Shown: in pieces, positions 7,380 to 16,001 of the stretch | How the letters are laid out: every line of letters begins with the position of its first letter | Numbering within the stretch: the first letter of the stretch is position 1 | Made by a program: the position numbers and the translations under genes | Origin: Flavobacteriaceae bacterium | GTDB taxonomy: Bacteria > Bacteroidota > Bacteroidia > Flavobacteriales > Flavobacteriaceae | Direction: 5' to 3' | Assembly (NCBI GenBank): GCA_030829155.1 | Contig: JAURBD010000002.1 | Location: forward strand, 1-42,328 | DNA length: 42,328 nt | Notes under the pieces: generated by a model | Told to the model about the DNA's origin: nothing | The model's input: only the letters and a program-made list of their open reading frames with translations | Database searches by the model: none

Positions 7380-8703
7380 TTTTTTTTGTAGTCCTTAGTT
7401 CGTACAAAAAAACGCCATAAACAATCCCGTATTGAAGCCCAATTAAGTAGAAATTTTCCTCAAAATTTGGATTTCCATAAGCTGCATAACTTAGAACTAT
7501 TAGACAGCTCCAAAACAGAGGATAGGTATAGTTTGTGAATAGCGAAAGGCTTACTAATGTCACAATATACCAGGGATGAACCGTAGTTGAAATAAAAAAA
7601 TAACAACTCAAAGTAAGTAACATTCCATTGATTACAGAAACAGCTGTTTTGTTCGAACGAAAAAAACTAAACACAGCAACAATTGCTAAAACAACATAAG
7701 GTGTAATTTTAGCTAATTGTCTTATGATATTATATCCTTTTATTTCATAACCAATTTCACGAATAATATAATAAAGACTACCATTAAACTCAAAGCGATT
7801 GAACCACAACTTAAGGGTTTTAAGATAATTAGTAATGTTGTTTTCTACAAAAAAGAATGGAATAAAAACTACCCCTAAAAAAACTAAACTGTAAAGTCCA
7901 AAAAGTATGCTTTTTTTTGGTTTTAAATAATTCCACAGCACTGGCAAAATTAGTAAGGGAATCAATTTAGTAGCAATGGAGACAGCCATTGAAACTGCTC
8001 CAAGCATCAGTTTGTGATGAGAAAAAATCAAATACAATCCCATAAAAAAAAAGAATACCATAACACCTTCCCAATGTAGGTTTCCAGTCAATTCAATAAT
8101 AATCAGAGGATTTAGAAAGTAATAAGCAATTCTTTTTTTATCAAGCTTTAAAAAATCTAATAACTTAATTCCGATCCAGAAGACCCCGAGATCTGCTAAA
8201 ATCAGAAGAATACGGATACAAATAATATTGACAAGTATTGAGTTTCCACCAATGGTATTGGCCAAAAAAAATCCAAATTGATTTACTGGAGGATAGTTTG
8301 AATAATGCTTAGCACTCAAACTACCCATTCCTTCATGTAATTTTTGACTGAATTCCGATATTATTATTGGAGATTGGATTAATATATTAGGTGTGAATTC
8401 ATAGGGGCTCATCCCATTAGAAAGTAACATCCCATCCCAAATAAATCGAAAGAAATCATCTGAAAGAAGAGGAGTTGAAACAAAAAAGATGAGTCTGAAT
8501 AGAATACCTAGCTCAAGAATTTTTTTCAATCTGAGGCTTTTATGAATTATAAAAAAACTACTTAGAAACAGAAAAATATAAATTAGAATTAAAATCAAAC
8601 TTTGGTTTCTATCAATCTCATAACCCATGAAATAATAACCAAAGAAGCATCCAATTAGAAGTGTTGCATTAAGTACTTTTAAAATATTTTTTTTATTGTT
8701 CAT
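7363..8703 (-). CDS. Polyprenol-phosphate-dependent mannosyltransferase-like membrane protein (GT-C fold)
   Basis: 446 residues with about a dozen hydrophobic segments. The first large loop has LSDDFFRFIWDGMLLSNG (about residues 83-100), the acidic DD..R..WDG signature of GT-C enzymes of the MptB/GT87 type that take sugar from a polyprenyl-phosphate donor. It is the last gene of a three-gene minus-strand unit. Its start shares the terminal base of the preceding GT2 gene, so translation is probably coupled. The DPM1-like enzyme at the head of the unit could provide the lipid-linked sugar donor. Linkage and acceptor are unknown. Confidence 0.72.
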   Translation of the reverse strand: MNNKKNILKVLNATLLIGCFFGYYFMGYEIDRNQSLILILIYIFLFLSSFFIIHKSLRLKKILELGILFRLIFFVSTPLLSDDFFRFIWDGMLLSNGMSPYEFTPNILIQSPIIISEFSQKLHEGMGSLSAKHYSNYPPVNQFGFFLANTIGGNSILVNIICIRILLILADLGVFWIGIKLLDFLKLDKKRIAYYFLNPLIIIELTGNLHWEGVMVFFFFMGLYLIFSHHKLMLGAVSMAVSIATKLIPLLILPVLWNYLKPKKSILFGLYSLVFLGVVFIPFFFVENNITNYLKTLKLWFNRFEFNGSLYYIIREIGYEIKGYNIIRQLAKITPYVVLAIVAVFSFFRSNKTAVSVINGMLLTLSCYFFISTTVHPWYIVTLVSLSLFTNYTYPLFWSCLIVLSYAAYGNPNFEENFYLIGLQYGIVYGVFLYELRTTKKIISSF

Positions 8704-10205
8704 TACCCTTGAGTTCGATATGAATTAATAAATACAAATCCAAAACCAATAAAAAGCATTAAATGAAAGGGGAATAATCCCAAATCACCCGATTCACCAA
8801 CCACAAAACCACTGTATATTCCAAATAAAAAATACAGTGTTAGTAGCCCTTCGAAGATTGTGTTTTTAGAAACTTTTTTTCGCGTGTACTTGTTGTATTT
8901 CAGGGATTTTTTTATGGTTAAAACATTAAATTTTGGAGTACGAATAAAATCACTTTTTTTACCTATATGCCCCTCTAAAACTGCTAATGTATTGTGAAAA
9001 GAAAATCCCATAGCTACAGTGTAAAAAGTAAAAAATATTTTGGTAAATTCTAAAAAGTTAAGAAATCCACCACCTTTTGAATATCTGTAAAGAACCCAAT
9101 AACAACCAAAAAAAATCAAAGTACTGACAATAAAAAGGCTAGACAAATCATAATATAAGCTGAGATGTCCCCATTCATTTTTGATATAAAGCATCGGAAT
9201 ACTCAATACACCAACAAAAAAAACATTCAAGAACATGGTGCTGTTGAGTAGATGAAGAATAGAATGTACTTTAGTAATTAAAGGTAAGTTTTTAGCATGA
9301 ATTACATTTTTAGACATTTTTTGAAAATTTTCTGCTCCACCCTTATTCCATCTAAATTGTTGAGATCGAATGGCACTAATAACTATTGGTAGTTCTGATG
9401 GGGTTTCTACGTCTTCTAAATATTTAAATTTCCATTTTTTTAATTGAGCTCTGTAACTCAAATCTAAATCTTCGGTCAAGGTATCACCTTGCCAATTCCC
9501 AGAGTCAATTATGCAAGTTTTTCTCCAAATACCTGCAGTGCCATTAAAATTCATAAAATGGTTTTTACTGTTTCTTCCGACTTGCTCTAAAGTAAAATGA
9601 GCATCTAGAGCAAAGGCTTGAATTTGAGTAAGAATAGAATAATCTCTGTTGATATGAGACCAACGAGTTTGAACAACACCTATATTTTTGTCATCAAAAT
9701 ATGGAATAGTTTGCAAAAGCCAATTAGATTTTGGTAGAAAGTCAGCATCAAAAATTGCAATAAATTCTCCTTTAGCAATTTCTAAACCCTCTTTTAGTGC
9801 ACCAGCTTTAAAACCAATTCGTTTTTTCCTTCTTATTTGAACAATATCCAATCCTTGTTTTCTAAGTTTTTGAACAAGATTTTGGATTAAGCCAACAGAT
9901 TCATCTGTAGAGTCGTCGAGTACCTGAATTTCCAGTTTCTTTCTAGGGTATTCAATTAAATTAATACATTCTAACAGGCGTTCAATAACATAAATCTCAT
10001 TATAAACCGGAAGTTGAATAGTAACTAGGGGCATAGCATCTAAATCATTCAAATCAAGTTCTACAAGATTTTCTTTTTTCTTTTTGTATTGAATATAATT
10101 CCATAATAGATTAAGCTGAGAGAGGCTGTAAAATAAAACTAATATCAGTGAGATTGAGTATAAAAACATCAAAAAAACAGATAGATAGAACCAGATATTT
10201 TCCAT
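8703..10205 (-). CDS. Processive-type family 2 glycosyltransferase (cellulose synthase-like), membrane
   Basis: 500 residues. An N-terminal membrane helix is followed by a GT-A domain with VTIQLPVYNE, the nucleotide-binding DDSTD, the DAD metal site (FDADF), TEDLDLSYR, and the acceptor motif QQFRW, which is the QxxRW signature of cellulose synthase-like enzymes. Four or more membrane segments follow. Members of this branch make beta-linked glycans, for example glucomannan-like enzymes, or glucosylate lipids. It lies 5 bases downstream of the DPM1-like gene and overlaps the GT-C gene by one base. The product is not predictable from the sequence. Confidence 0.87.
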   Translation of the reverse strand: MENIWFYLSVFLMFLYSISLILVLFYSLSQLNLLWNYIQYKKKKENLVELDLNDLDAMPLVTIQLPVYNEIYVIERLLECINLIEYPRKKLEIQVLDDSTDESVGLIQNLVQKLRKQGLDIVQIRRKKRIGFKAGALKEGLEIAKGEFIAIFDADFLPKSNWLLQTIPYFDDKNIGVVQTRWSHINRDYSILTQIQAFALDAHFTLEQVGRNSKNHFMNFNGTAGIWRKTCIIDSGNWQGDTLTEDLDLSYRAQLKKWKFKYLEDVETPSELPIVISAIRSQQFRWNKGGAENFQKMSKNVIHAKNLPLITKVHSILHLLNSTMFLNVFFVGVLSIPMLYIKNEWGHLSLYYDLSSLFIVSTLIFFGCYWVLYRYSKGGGFLNFLEFTKIFFTFYTVAMGFSFHNTLAVLEGHIGKKSDFIRTPKFNVLTIKKSLKYNKYTRKKVSKNTIFEGLLTLYFLFGIYSGFVVGESGDLGLFPFHLMLFIGFGFVFINSYRTQG

Positions 10206-10210
10206 TTTGG

Positions 10211-10903
10211 CTATTTAGAAAAGTAATGTTTGAAAATCCACCAAATTATTTTTATGCCTGCAAAGATAGTTCCTTTTAAAGTTCCTGAAACTTTTGAAAC
10301 TCCGATTCGTTGACGATAATTTACTTTGATTTCTTGGTATGAAACTTTTTTACGTAAGATTTTCAATTGCATCTCAATAGTCCATCCGTATGTTTTATCA
10401 CTCATGGTTAGATCCATTAATGTATTCCAGCGAATTGCTCTAAATGGTCCAAGATCAGTAAAGTTTGAACTGTATATAATTTTCATCAACAAACAGGCCA
10501 ACCAATTCCCAAATACTTGTTGTGGTGTCATGGATCCAAATTCTCTTTTTTCGGCTACTCGTGCTCCTAAAACGAAATCAAATTCACCTTTTTGTATTGG
10601 TGTAACTAGCGAGGTAAGTTCTTCGGGAAAGTCAGAATAATCCCCATCTAAAAAAACAACAATGTCAGGCACTTCATTTTGGTTCTTAAGATAATCGATG
10701 CCTTTTAGGCAAGCGTATCCATATCCTTTTCTTTTTTCTGTAAGAACAGTAGCGCCAGCTAGCTGGGCTACTTCTAAAGTATTGTCCGTCGAATTATTAT
10801 TGATAACTATAACTTCATCAATAATTTTTGGTAGATCATTTATTACATGGCTTATGGATTCTTGTTCATTAAAAGCAGGAATGATGACTTTGATTTGTTG
10901 CAT
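10211..10903 (-). CDS. Family 2 glycosyltransferase, dolichyl-phosphate mannose synthase (DPM1)-like
   Basis: 230 residues forming one GT-A domain: VIIPAFNEQESI at the N-terminus, EVIVINNNSTDNT, KGYGYACLKGIDYL, and FLDGDYSDFPEE carrying the metal-binding DxD-type site. There is no C-terminal membrane domain beyond a hydrophobic tail. Such enzymes transfer a sugar from a nucleotide to a polyprenyl phosphate or to a small acceptor. It heads the three-gene glycosyltransferase unit and lies 84 bases downstream of the membrane [4Fe-4S] gene on the same strand, so read-through from the redox pair is possible. Confidence 0.85.
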   Translation of the reverse strand: MQQIKVIIPAFNEQESISHVINDLPKIIDEVIVINNNSTDNTLEVAQLAGATVLTEKRKGYGYACLKGIDYLKNQNEVPDIVVFLDGDYSDFPEELTSLVTPIQKGEFDFVLGARVAEKREFGSMTPQQVFGNWLACLLMKIIYSSNFTDLGPFRAIRWNTLMDLTMSDKTYGWTIEMQLKILRKKVSYQEIKVNYRQRIGVSKVSGTLKGTIFAGIKIIWWIFKHYFSK

Positions 10904-10987
10904 GAATTTTTCGAGAGTTTTGATTTAACTTTAGTTAATCGAAGTTATAAACAGAATCTTATGAATAAGAATGTAATTTTATTTAAA

Positions 10988-12535
10988 TTAGTTTCCTGAA
11001 GGAAATTCTGGAGAAAAGAACCTATTCTCTAAAGGACCGTTTTCTAATTTTAGAACTCCCCTCGGACAAACAGCAGAACACACACCACAGCCAACACAGG
11101 AGGACCGAACTATATTTTGCCCTTTTTGAGCATATGCACGAACATCAATTCCCATTTCACAGTAGGTTGAACAATTTCCACAAGAAATACATTGACCTCC
11201 GTTTGTAGTTATTCTAAATCTAGATTTGAAACGCTGAATTAAACCCAAATAGGCAGCTAAAGGACATCCAAAACGACACCAAACCCTATTTCCAAAAATT
11301 GGATAAAATCCAGTGCCTATAACTCCAGCAAAAACAGATCCAATAAGAAAACCATAAATATTTTGAATGGTTTGTGTTTTGATTCCGATAACATTTTGTG
11401 ATCCTGTAAAATAAGAATACAAAGTCAAACCAGTCATCACTAGAGAAAAGAGTAAAACACTGTGAACCATCCAACGTTCCAATTTCCATGCGCCGATTGA
11501 TTTATTTGATAGGTGTCTAAAGGGATCGCCTAAAGTTTCTGCTAGTCCACCACAACCACAAATCCAAGAACAATACCATCTTTTACCAAAAAAATAAACC
11601 ATTACAGGGACAATTACAAGGGTAAGTACAATTCCCCATACAAGAATGAATATACCAAACCCTCCACTTGAAATTAAACTATTTAAATTCCAACTAAAGA
11701 AAAAGTCATAATCCAAAGGGAATGCATTTTTGAAGTCATACCATGGCTTATCAAATCGAACCAAAATTTCAGGAATCAAAAAGGCAAAAACAATTTGAAA
11801 AAATAATACAGAAGTTGTTCTTAATATTTGATGCATATTGTTTCTGTATTTGATGTACATCCGAATTGCCATGACGATCATTACAACGCAATAAAGAAAT
11901 CCATACAGAAACCATTGACTGGCAAGATTTCCACTAATGCTTCGACTGATTGGATCTACAATATATGTCCAGTTTACTATGTAGTCTGGGAAGAAGTATA
12001 ATACAATATAAAAAGTAACTAAAAACAAAAAAACAAACCATCCCAAAAAGCCTCTATTGGTTGATGAATTAAAGTAGATACCATTATTTTTTATTCCAGG
12101 GGGCCCCAGAAGAATTAGGTTTGGTAGAATGTAAAGCAAAGATCCTAAAATTCCAAGTCCAAAAGTTAAAAGCCAAAACAAAGACTTATTTTCTTTAATA
12201 ATCCCTTTACCTGCTATTTTGGCAATATCATAAGACAAACTGTGGGGTTTATCCCAGATTACTTTCCCCCATTCTCTATTTTTTTTGTGAATTTTATTAA
12301 CTTCTTTTACAGCAGTTACTATTTGCGAAGAAAATGAAAAAGGTTCTGAAAACTCTTTTCCCACAAGATTTGTGTTCAAGGAGTTAATAAACAATTCACT
12401 CTTTATTCCTTTGACATTTATTATCCTTTGAAATTCCTTGGGATTCAATTTGTATTTTCCAAGCAAAACCAATGAACAAAATGAACTAAGACCAATTAAA
12501 AAAATACCTAAACCAATTTTCTGTAGTAACTTCAT
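10988..12535 (-). CDS. Membrane [4Fe-4S] electron-transfer protein (NapH/CcoG/NosR-like)
   Basis: 515 residues with several membrane segments and many cysteines. Order from the N-terminus: a signal-anchor helix, a periplasmic-type stretch, membrane helices, CSWICGCGG (about residue 325), VWCRFGCP (about 425), then two classical ferredoxin motifs, CISCGNCSTYC and CVGCGVCSAVCP, near the C-terminus. This is the polyferredoxin plan of NapH, CcoG (FixG/RdxA) and NosR membrane modules. It starts 2 bases after an NAD(P)H-type FAD reductase, so the likely path is reductase to ferredoxin domains to a membrane or periplasmic acceptor. The acceptor is not identifiable. Its place next to the arsenosugar operon suggests, but does not prove, a role in arsenic redox chemistry. 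Confidence 0.82.
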   Translation of the reverse strand: MKLLQKIGLGIFLIGLSSFCSLVLLGKYKLNPKEFQRIINVKGIKSELFINSLNTNLVGKEFSEPFSFSSQIVTAVKEVNKIHKKNREWGKVIWDKPHSLSYDIAKIAGKGIIKENKSLFWLLTFGLGILGSLLYILPNLILLGPPGIKNNGIYFNSSTNRGFLGWFVFLFLVTFYIVLYFFPDYIVNWTYIVDPISRSISGNLASQWFLYGFLYCVVMIVMAIRMYIKYRNNMHQILRTTSVLFFQIVFAFLIPEILVRFDKPWYDFKNAFPLDYDFFFSWNLNSLISSGGFGIFILVWGIVLTLVIVPVMVYFFGKRWYCSWICGCGGLAETLGDPFRHLSNKSIGAWKLERWMVHSVLLFSLVMTGLTLYSYFTGSQNVIGIKTQTIQNIYGFLIGSVFAGVIGTGFYPIFGNRVWCRFGCPLAAYLGLIQRFKSRFRITTNGGQCISCGNCSTYCEMGIDVRAYAQKGQNIVRSSCVGCGVCSAVCPRGVLKLENGPLENRFFSPEFPSGN

Positions 12536-12537
12536 AA

Positions 12538-13881
12538 TTATGATATTATGTTATTAAATATTACTTTCCAGCTTTTCTTTTTGAGTTTGATATTAGTATT
12601 AAAATCTTGATTGAATTTTAAAAGAATTTTTTTTTCATACGTTTTAAAAAATTCAGGATCAAAATTACAATTAGCCAATTGTTCAATCATGCAGAAAACT
12701 GACTTTTTTTCACAAAGTATTTTGTCTAATAGCTCATGTCGCATTCGAATTCCAAAGGTGTTAATCCCCAAAAATTTCTTAGTGTTTTCATCATATGCAA
12801 GGGTTATTGCAACATTTTCATTGGGGTGTTTCCAATGAAAATGTTTTTCAGGTTTCGTGGGTTGAGCAGCTACAAGCCCATAGGTTTGATACTCAATGTC
12901 AAAGAATTTTGCGCTATTAAACCAATGTCCAGGATTATAAGCTTTTTTGTTCCCTGTTAGAGTTTGTGCAAGTGTTTCACCCATCATTCTACCTGTGTAC
13001 CAAACTGCTTCTATTGATCTTCTTCCCGTTTGTGGTTCTTGCTGTTCTGAGCAGTCACCAATTGCGTATATTGAATTTTGATTTGTTTCCAAATATTTGT
13101 TTACAAGAATTCCTCGATTGGTGGCAATGTCTGTATTTTTTATAAAATCAATATTGGGTCTCACACCTGTTGTAAGTCCAACAAATTGACAGTTAATAAT
13201 TTCTCCGGAATCTGTTCGAATGGCTTTTACACGTCCAATTTTATCTTCTATAATTTCACTGAGATTTGTATTGAGTCTTAGGTCGATAACGTGTTCTAGT
13301 AGGTGTTGATTTATTAACTTAGACTCTTCTTTTGGTAATACGTTGTTCCAAAAACTGTTTTCTCTAACCAAGAAGGTTACTTTTTTTCCTCTTGAATGTA
13401 GCATTTCTGCCAACTCTACCCCAATAAGGCCCCCACCAACAATAACAGCCTCATTTGTAGAAGGACTATAATCTTCAAGACTATCCAAATCCTGCTTAGA
13501 GTATAGACCTTGTACGCCTTTTAAGTTTTCACCTGGCCAACCAAATTTGTTAGGTATCGAACCTGTGGCTATAATAAGACTATCATAGTAGAGAATGGAT
13601 TTATCAGAAAGTCTAATATTCTTTTCTTTAGGATTTATTTGGGTTACAGTTCCTTGAAGTAAATCCAGTTTATTTTTTTTCCAAAAAGTGTTTTCATAGG
13701 GTTGGGTATCTTCCCATCTTAGATGCCCCATATAAACATACATTATAGCTGTCCGAGAGAAAAAATATGGTGTCTCTTTAGAAATTATTAATATGGGTTT
13801 GCTTGATTTTTTTCGGAAATTTCGGGCAAAAGAAACACCAGCAATTCCATTTCCAATAACAATAACTGGAGGGGCATTCAT
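12538..13881 (-). CDS. FAD-dependent NAD(P)H oxidoreductase
   Basis: 447 residues with the two-dinucleotide-fold plan of pyridine nucleotide-disulfide reductases. The FAD site VIGNGIAGVSFA is near residue 8. The NAD(P) site VIVGGGLIGVELAEML is near residue 146. The second FAD motif IYAIGDCSE is near residue 270. No CxxxxC redox-active disulfide is seen near the FAD site, so it is closer to ferredoxin or rubredoxin reductases than to thiol reductases. It is followed after 2 bases by a membrane polyferredoxin, its probable electron acceptor. Upstream lies a broken SRPBCC gene on the other strand, then the arsenosugar operon. Confidence 0.87.
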   Translation of the reverse strand: MNAPPVIVIGNGIAGVSFARNFRKKSSKPILIISKETPYFFSRTAIMYVYMGHLRWEDTQPYENTFWKKNKLDLLQGTVTQINPKEKNIRLSDKSILYYDSLIIATGSIPNKFGWPGENLKGVQGLYSKQDLDSLEDYSPSTNEAVIVGGGLIGVELAEMLHSRGKKVTFLVRENSFWNNVLPKEESKLINQHLLEHVIDLRLNTNLSEIIEDKIGRVKAIRTDSGEIINCQFVGLTTGVRPNIDFIKNTDIATNRGILVNKYLETNQNSIYAIGDCSEQQEPQTGRRSIEAVWYTGRMMGETLAQTLTGNKKAYNPGHWFNSAKFFDIEYQTYGLVAAQPTKPEKHFHWKHPNENVAITLAYDENTKKFLGINTFGIRMRHELLDKILCEKKSVFCMIEQLANCNFDPEFFKTYEKKILLKFNQDFNTNIKLKKKSWKVIFNNIIS

Positions 13882-14020
13882 CTTGATTATTTTTATACAA
13901 GGTAATTGATTTTAAACATTAATAAAAATCATTAGATTTATAGTACTCAATCTTATTAAACTTTAAACCTATTGAAATCAATTTTCATCCATTAAATATA
14001 GAAACTCCAGATTATTATCT

Positions 14021-14475
14021 ATTGAAAATAAAAACAAATATGTCTATATAAAAATACTTTTGGATGCAAATAAAGAATAGATTTTGAGAGCTCTTACAAA
14101 TCCTAATCTAAAGGAAAAAAACATGTATAATTGCCATTTCATTCCTCTTGGGAAATAAGTAGAGATGAGGTTTGGAAAGAGAAAAATGAAGATGGGACAT
14201 TTACAACTCATATAGTGGGAAAAGTTTTGGACTACAACCCATACAAGAAGCTCCGCTCTTCGATTTTTTATAAATTAAATCAACATAATCTAAAAGAATT
14301 TGAACTTAGTTTAACTCTTGATGATCAATCTGTAGGAATTATATTAAAGATTGAACAGGGAGATTTTCCTAATAATCCAGAGGGGAATAAACTCTATGAA
14401 GAATGCTTTGCAGGTTGGAATTTTGTTAAGGATAATTTAATTATTGCTGTAAATGAGTTAATCTCTATTAAGTAA
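14021..14475 (+). pseudogene. SRPBCC/AHSA1-domain protein, broken by a stop and a frameshift
   Basis: Bases 14131-14475 give a fragment typical of the C-terminal two-thirds of an AHSA1/Hsp90-activator-like SRPBCC protein: SSWEISRDEVWKE, then IVGKVLDYNPYKKL and FAGWNFVKDNL. The missing N-terminal part is present in another frame just upstream: YIKILLDANKE, a TAG at 14078-14080, then ILRALTNPNLKEKNMYNCHF. The two frames join around 14135, where about one base has been lost. No start codon is visible for the upstream part. The gene is therefore dead, and the 114-residue open frame from a TTG at 14131 is unlikely to be a functional protein. It lies on the plus strand between the arsenosugar operon and the FAD reductase. 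It fills most of the 689-base gap, and nothing else is seen there. Confidence 0.8.
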
Positions 14476-14570
14476 ATTAAAAGCTATACTTTCTTATTTT
14501 GAGTTGATAATCATATAATTTGATTTTACAATTATTAAACCTAATATTTTTATTTTGGGAACATAAGGTA

Positions 14571-15263
14571 TTATTTCACAAAACGTAAATAGTATTGATG
14601 GAGTGTGGATGGGGATTTCCCAATATATCTCAAAAGATGAATGATCAAGAAGTGAAATTGTAAACGAAGGACACCGTTGCTTTCAAAACGACGGGCAGAA
14701 GTTTTTACTTCTTTTGATAATACACAAAATAAAGTTTCTTTATATATTCTGTCAATTAATTCGCCATCTTCACAAACCAGGTATTCTTCATTAAAACCTT
14801 TGAGTGATTCGAAAAATTTCTTTTTAATGAATAAAGATTGATCTCCACCCCTACAAAATCGATTGTTAAAACGACTTGCAAAAGAAGCCAATTGAAGACT
14901 CAAATGTGAACTTAAAAATTTTAATCTAAATGAACCGGCTTTGTATCCTTGGTCAAATACTTGGTGAATGGTTCTATCAAAAGCATAAGGAGGAATGGTG
15001 TCTACATGAATGAAGTACAAAAAGTCAGCTTTAGCAATTTTTACTCCGTGATTTTGCTGTATGGCCCTGCCTTTTTCGGTTTGTATTACAGAACAGTCAT
15101 TTTTTTGTTTTAAATAAGCAAAGCTTCCATCAGAACTTCCTCCATCAACAAAAATGATCTCATTTTCGAAAACCATATTCTTTTTTAGTGAAATCAAAAA
15201 CGCTTCTAGCTGATTAATTTCATTGAGGATGGGTATAATTATAGAAAGGTACGGTTTACTCAT
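14571..15263 (-). CDS. TIGR04283-type arsenosugar biosynthesis glycosyltransferase
   Basis: A 230-residue GT2 GT-A domain: IIIPILNEINQLEAFL at the N-terminus, IFVDGGSSDGSF, GRAIQQNHG, the metal site YFIHVDTIPP, and GGDQSLFIKKKFFESLKGFNEEYLVCEDGEL toward the C-terminus. The FVDGGSSDGS and RAxQxNxG combination marks the group first named for radical-SAM association and later for arsenosugar clusters. It would transfer a sugar to or from the arsenosugar intermediate; the exact step is unproven in the family. It is the last gene of the eight-gene operon and overlaps the DUF547 gene by 8 bases. Confidence 0.88.
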   Translation of the reverse strand: MSKPYLSIIIPILNEINQLEAFLISLKKNMVFENEIIFVDGGSSDGSFAYLKQKNDCSVIQTEKGRAIQQNHGVKIAKADFLYFIHVDTIPPYAFDRTIHQVFDQGYKAGSFRLKFLSSHLSLQLASFASRFNNRFCRGGDQSLFIKKKFFESLKGFNEEYLVCEDGELIDRIYKETLFCVLSKEVKTSARRFESNGVLRLQFHFLIIHLLRYIGKSPSTLHQYYLRFVK

Positions 15264-15984
15264 TTAGACTCCAGTCGTATTTTTTATATTCAATTTTGGC
15301 TTGGTCGTTAAAATCTTTATCTGAATATTTTTGAATAAAAGTGATTCTTTCTTTTTTTGAACCAAAGTCTTTGCTAAACCATAAGAAAATTCTTGATAGC
15401 GTTATTTTGTGGTATTCAATCTGGTTTTTAGTTGTGTCGTTTATGAAAAGTTTTGCAGCGGCGTCCAGTTGTTTTGGAATTTTAGAAGCTCTGTAGGCCT
15501 CGTTCAATAATTGAGGACAAGAAGCAGAGGCACAATTAATTGCAAAATGAATTCTAGGTTCATTCATTTTCCGCAATACTTTATGTTCAATATCGTTGAG
15601 AGTTAGACTCTCATCATTAGGGAGTTCAAGAAAAATAGTGTCCCAAGGGTCTTTGATGTCTCTGATATTTTGGATAGGATAATTATCAAGAATTAATTTT
15701 ACTGTAATAGCATTATAAGCATTAATAAAATAAGCTAAAGAATCATTTTTGTCAAAATATGGGGCAGGTGGCTTTTGTTCAAGTAGTTTGATGTACTTGT
15801 TCAAATCTGATGAATTTTTTTTCCAGTTTTTATAATCTACATTTCCCTTATCATCTACATATTTTTGTAAAAGCATATCCAAGCTCGAGTGAATTCCTTT
15901 GTCTTGAGAAATTATTTTTTGGGTTTCAAATTTTGAGAATGTAAATCCTGAAAAAATCAATACGACAAGAATAAGATTTTTCAT
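15256..15984 (-). CDS. DUF547 protein, exported
   Basis: I use the ATG at 15984 (242 residues), which gives a clean signal peptide (MKNLILVVLIFSGFTFS). A start at 16011 would add nine residues and overlap arsM. The DUF547 domain is evident from AYFINAYNAITVKLIL, INDPWD-like IKDPWDTIF, LNDIEHKVLR and HFAINCASASCPQLL. The conserved histidine and cysteines of the last two motifs, and a general resemblance of the family to papain-like and transglutaminase-like folds, suggest catalysis, but no activity is established. The gene lies 17 bases after arsM and overlaps the TIGR04283 glycosyltransferase gene, so it belongs to the arsenosugar operon and probably acts outside the cytoplasm. Confidence 0.87.
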   Translation of the reverse strand: MKNLILVVLIFSGFTFSKFETQKIISQDKGIHSSLDMLLQKYVDDKGNVDYKNWKKNSSDLNKYIKLLEQKPPAPYFDKNDSLAYFINAYNAITVKLILDNYPIQNIRDIKDPWDTIFLELPNDESLTLNDIEHKVLRKMNEPRIHFAINCASASCPQLLNEAYRASKIPKQLDAAAKLFINDTTKNQIEYHKITLSRIFLWFSKDFGSKKERITFIQKYSDKDFNDQAKIEYKKYDWSLNE

Positions 15985-16001
15985 TTCAATTTGATTAGGG
16001 G

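Noticed and set aside
10991..11005. Small hairpin TTTCC-TGAA-GGAAA at the end of the [4Fe-4S] gene
   Set aside because: It lies inside the last codons, is only five pairs long and has no T-run on the minus strand.
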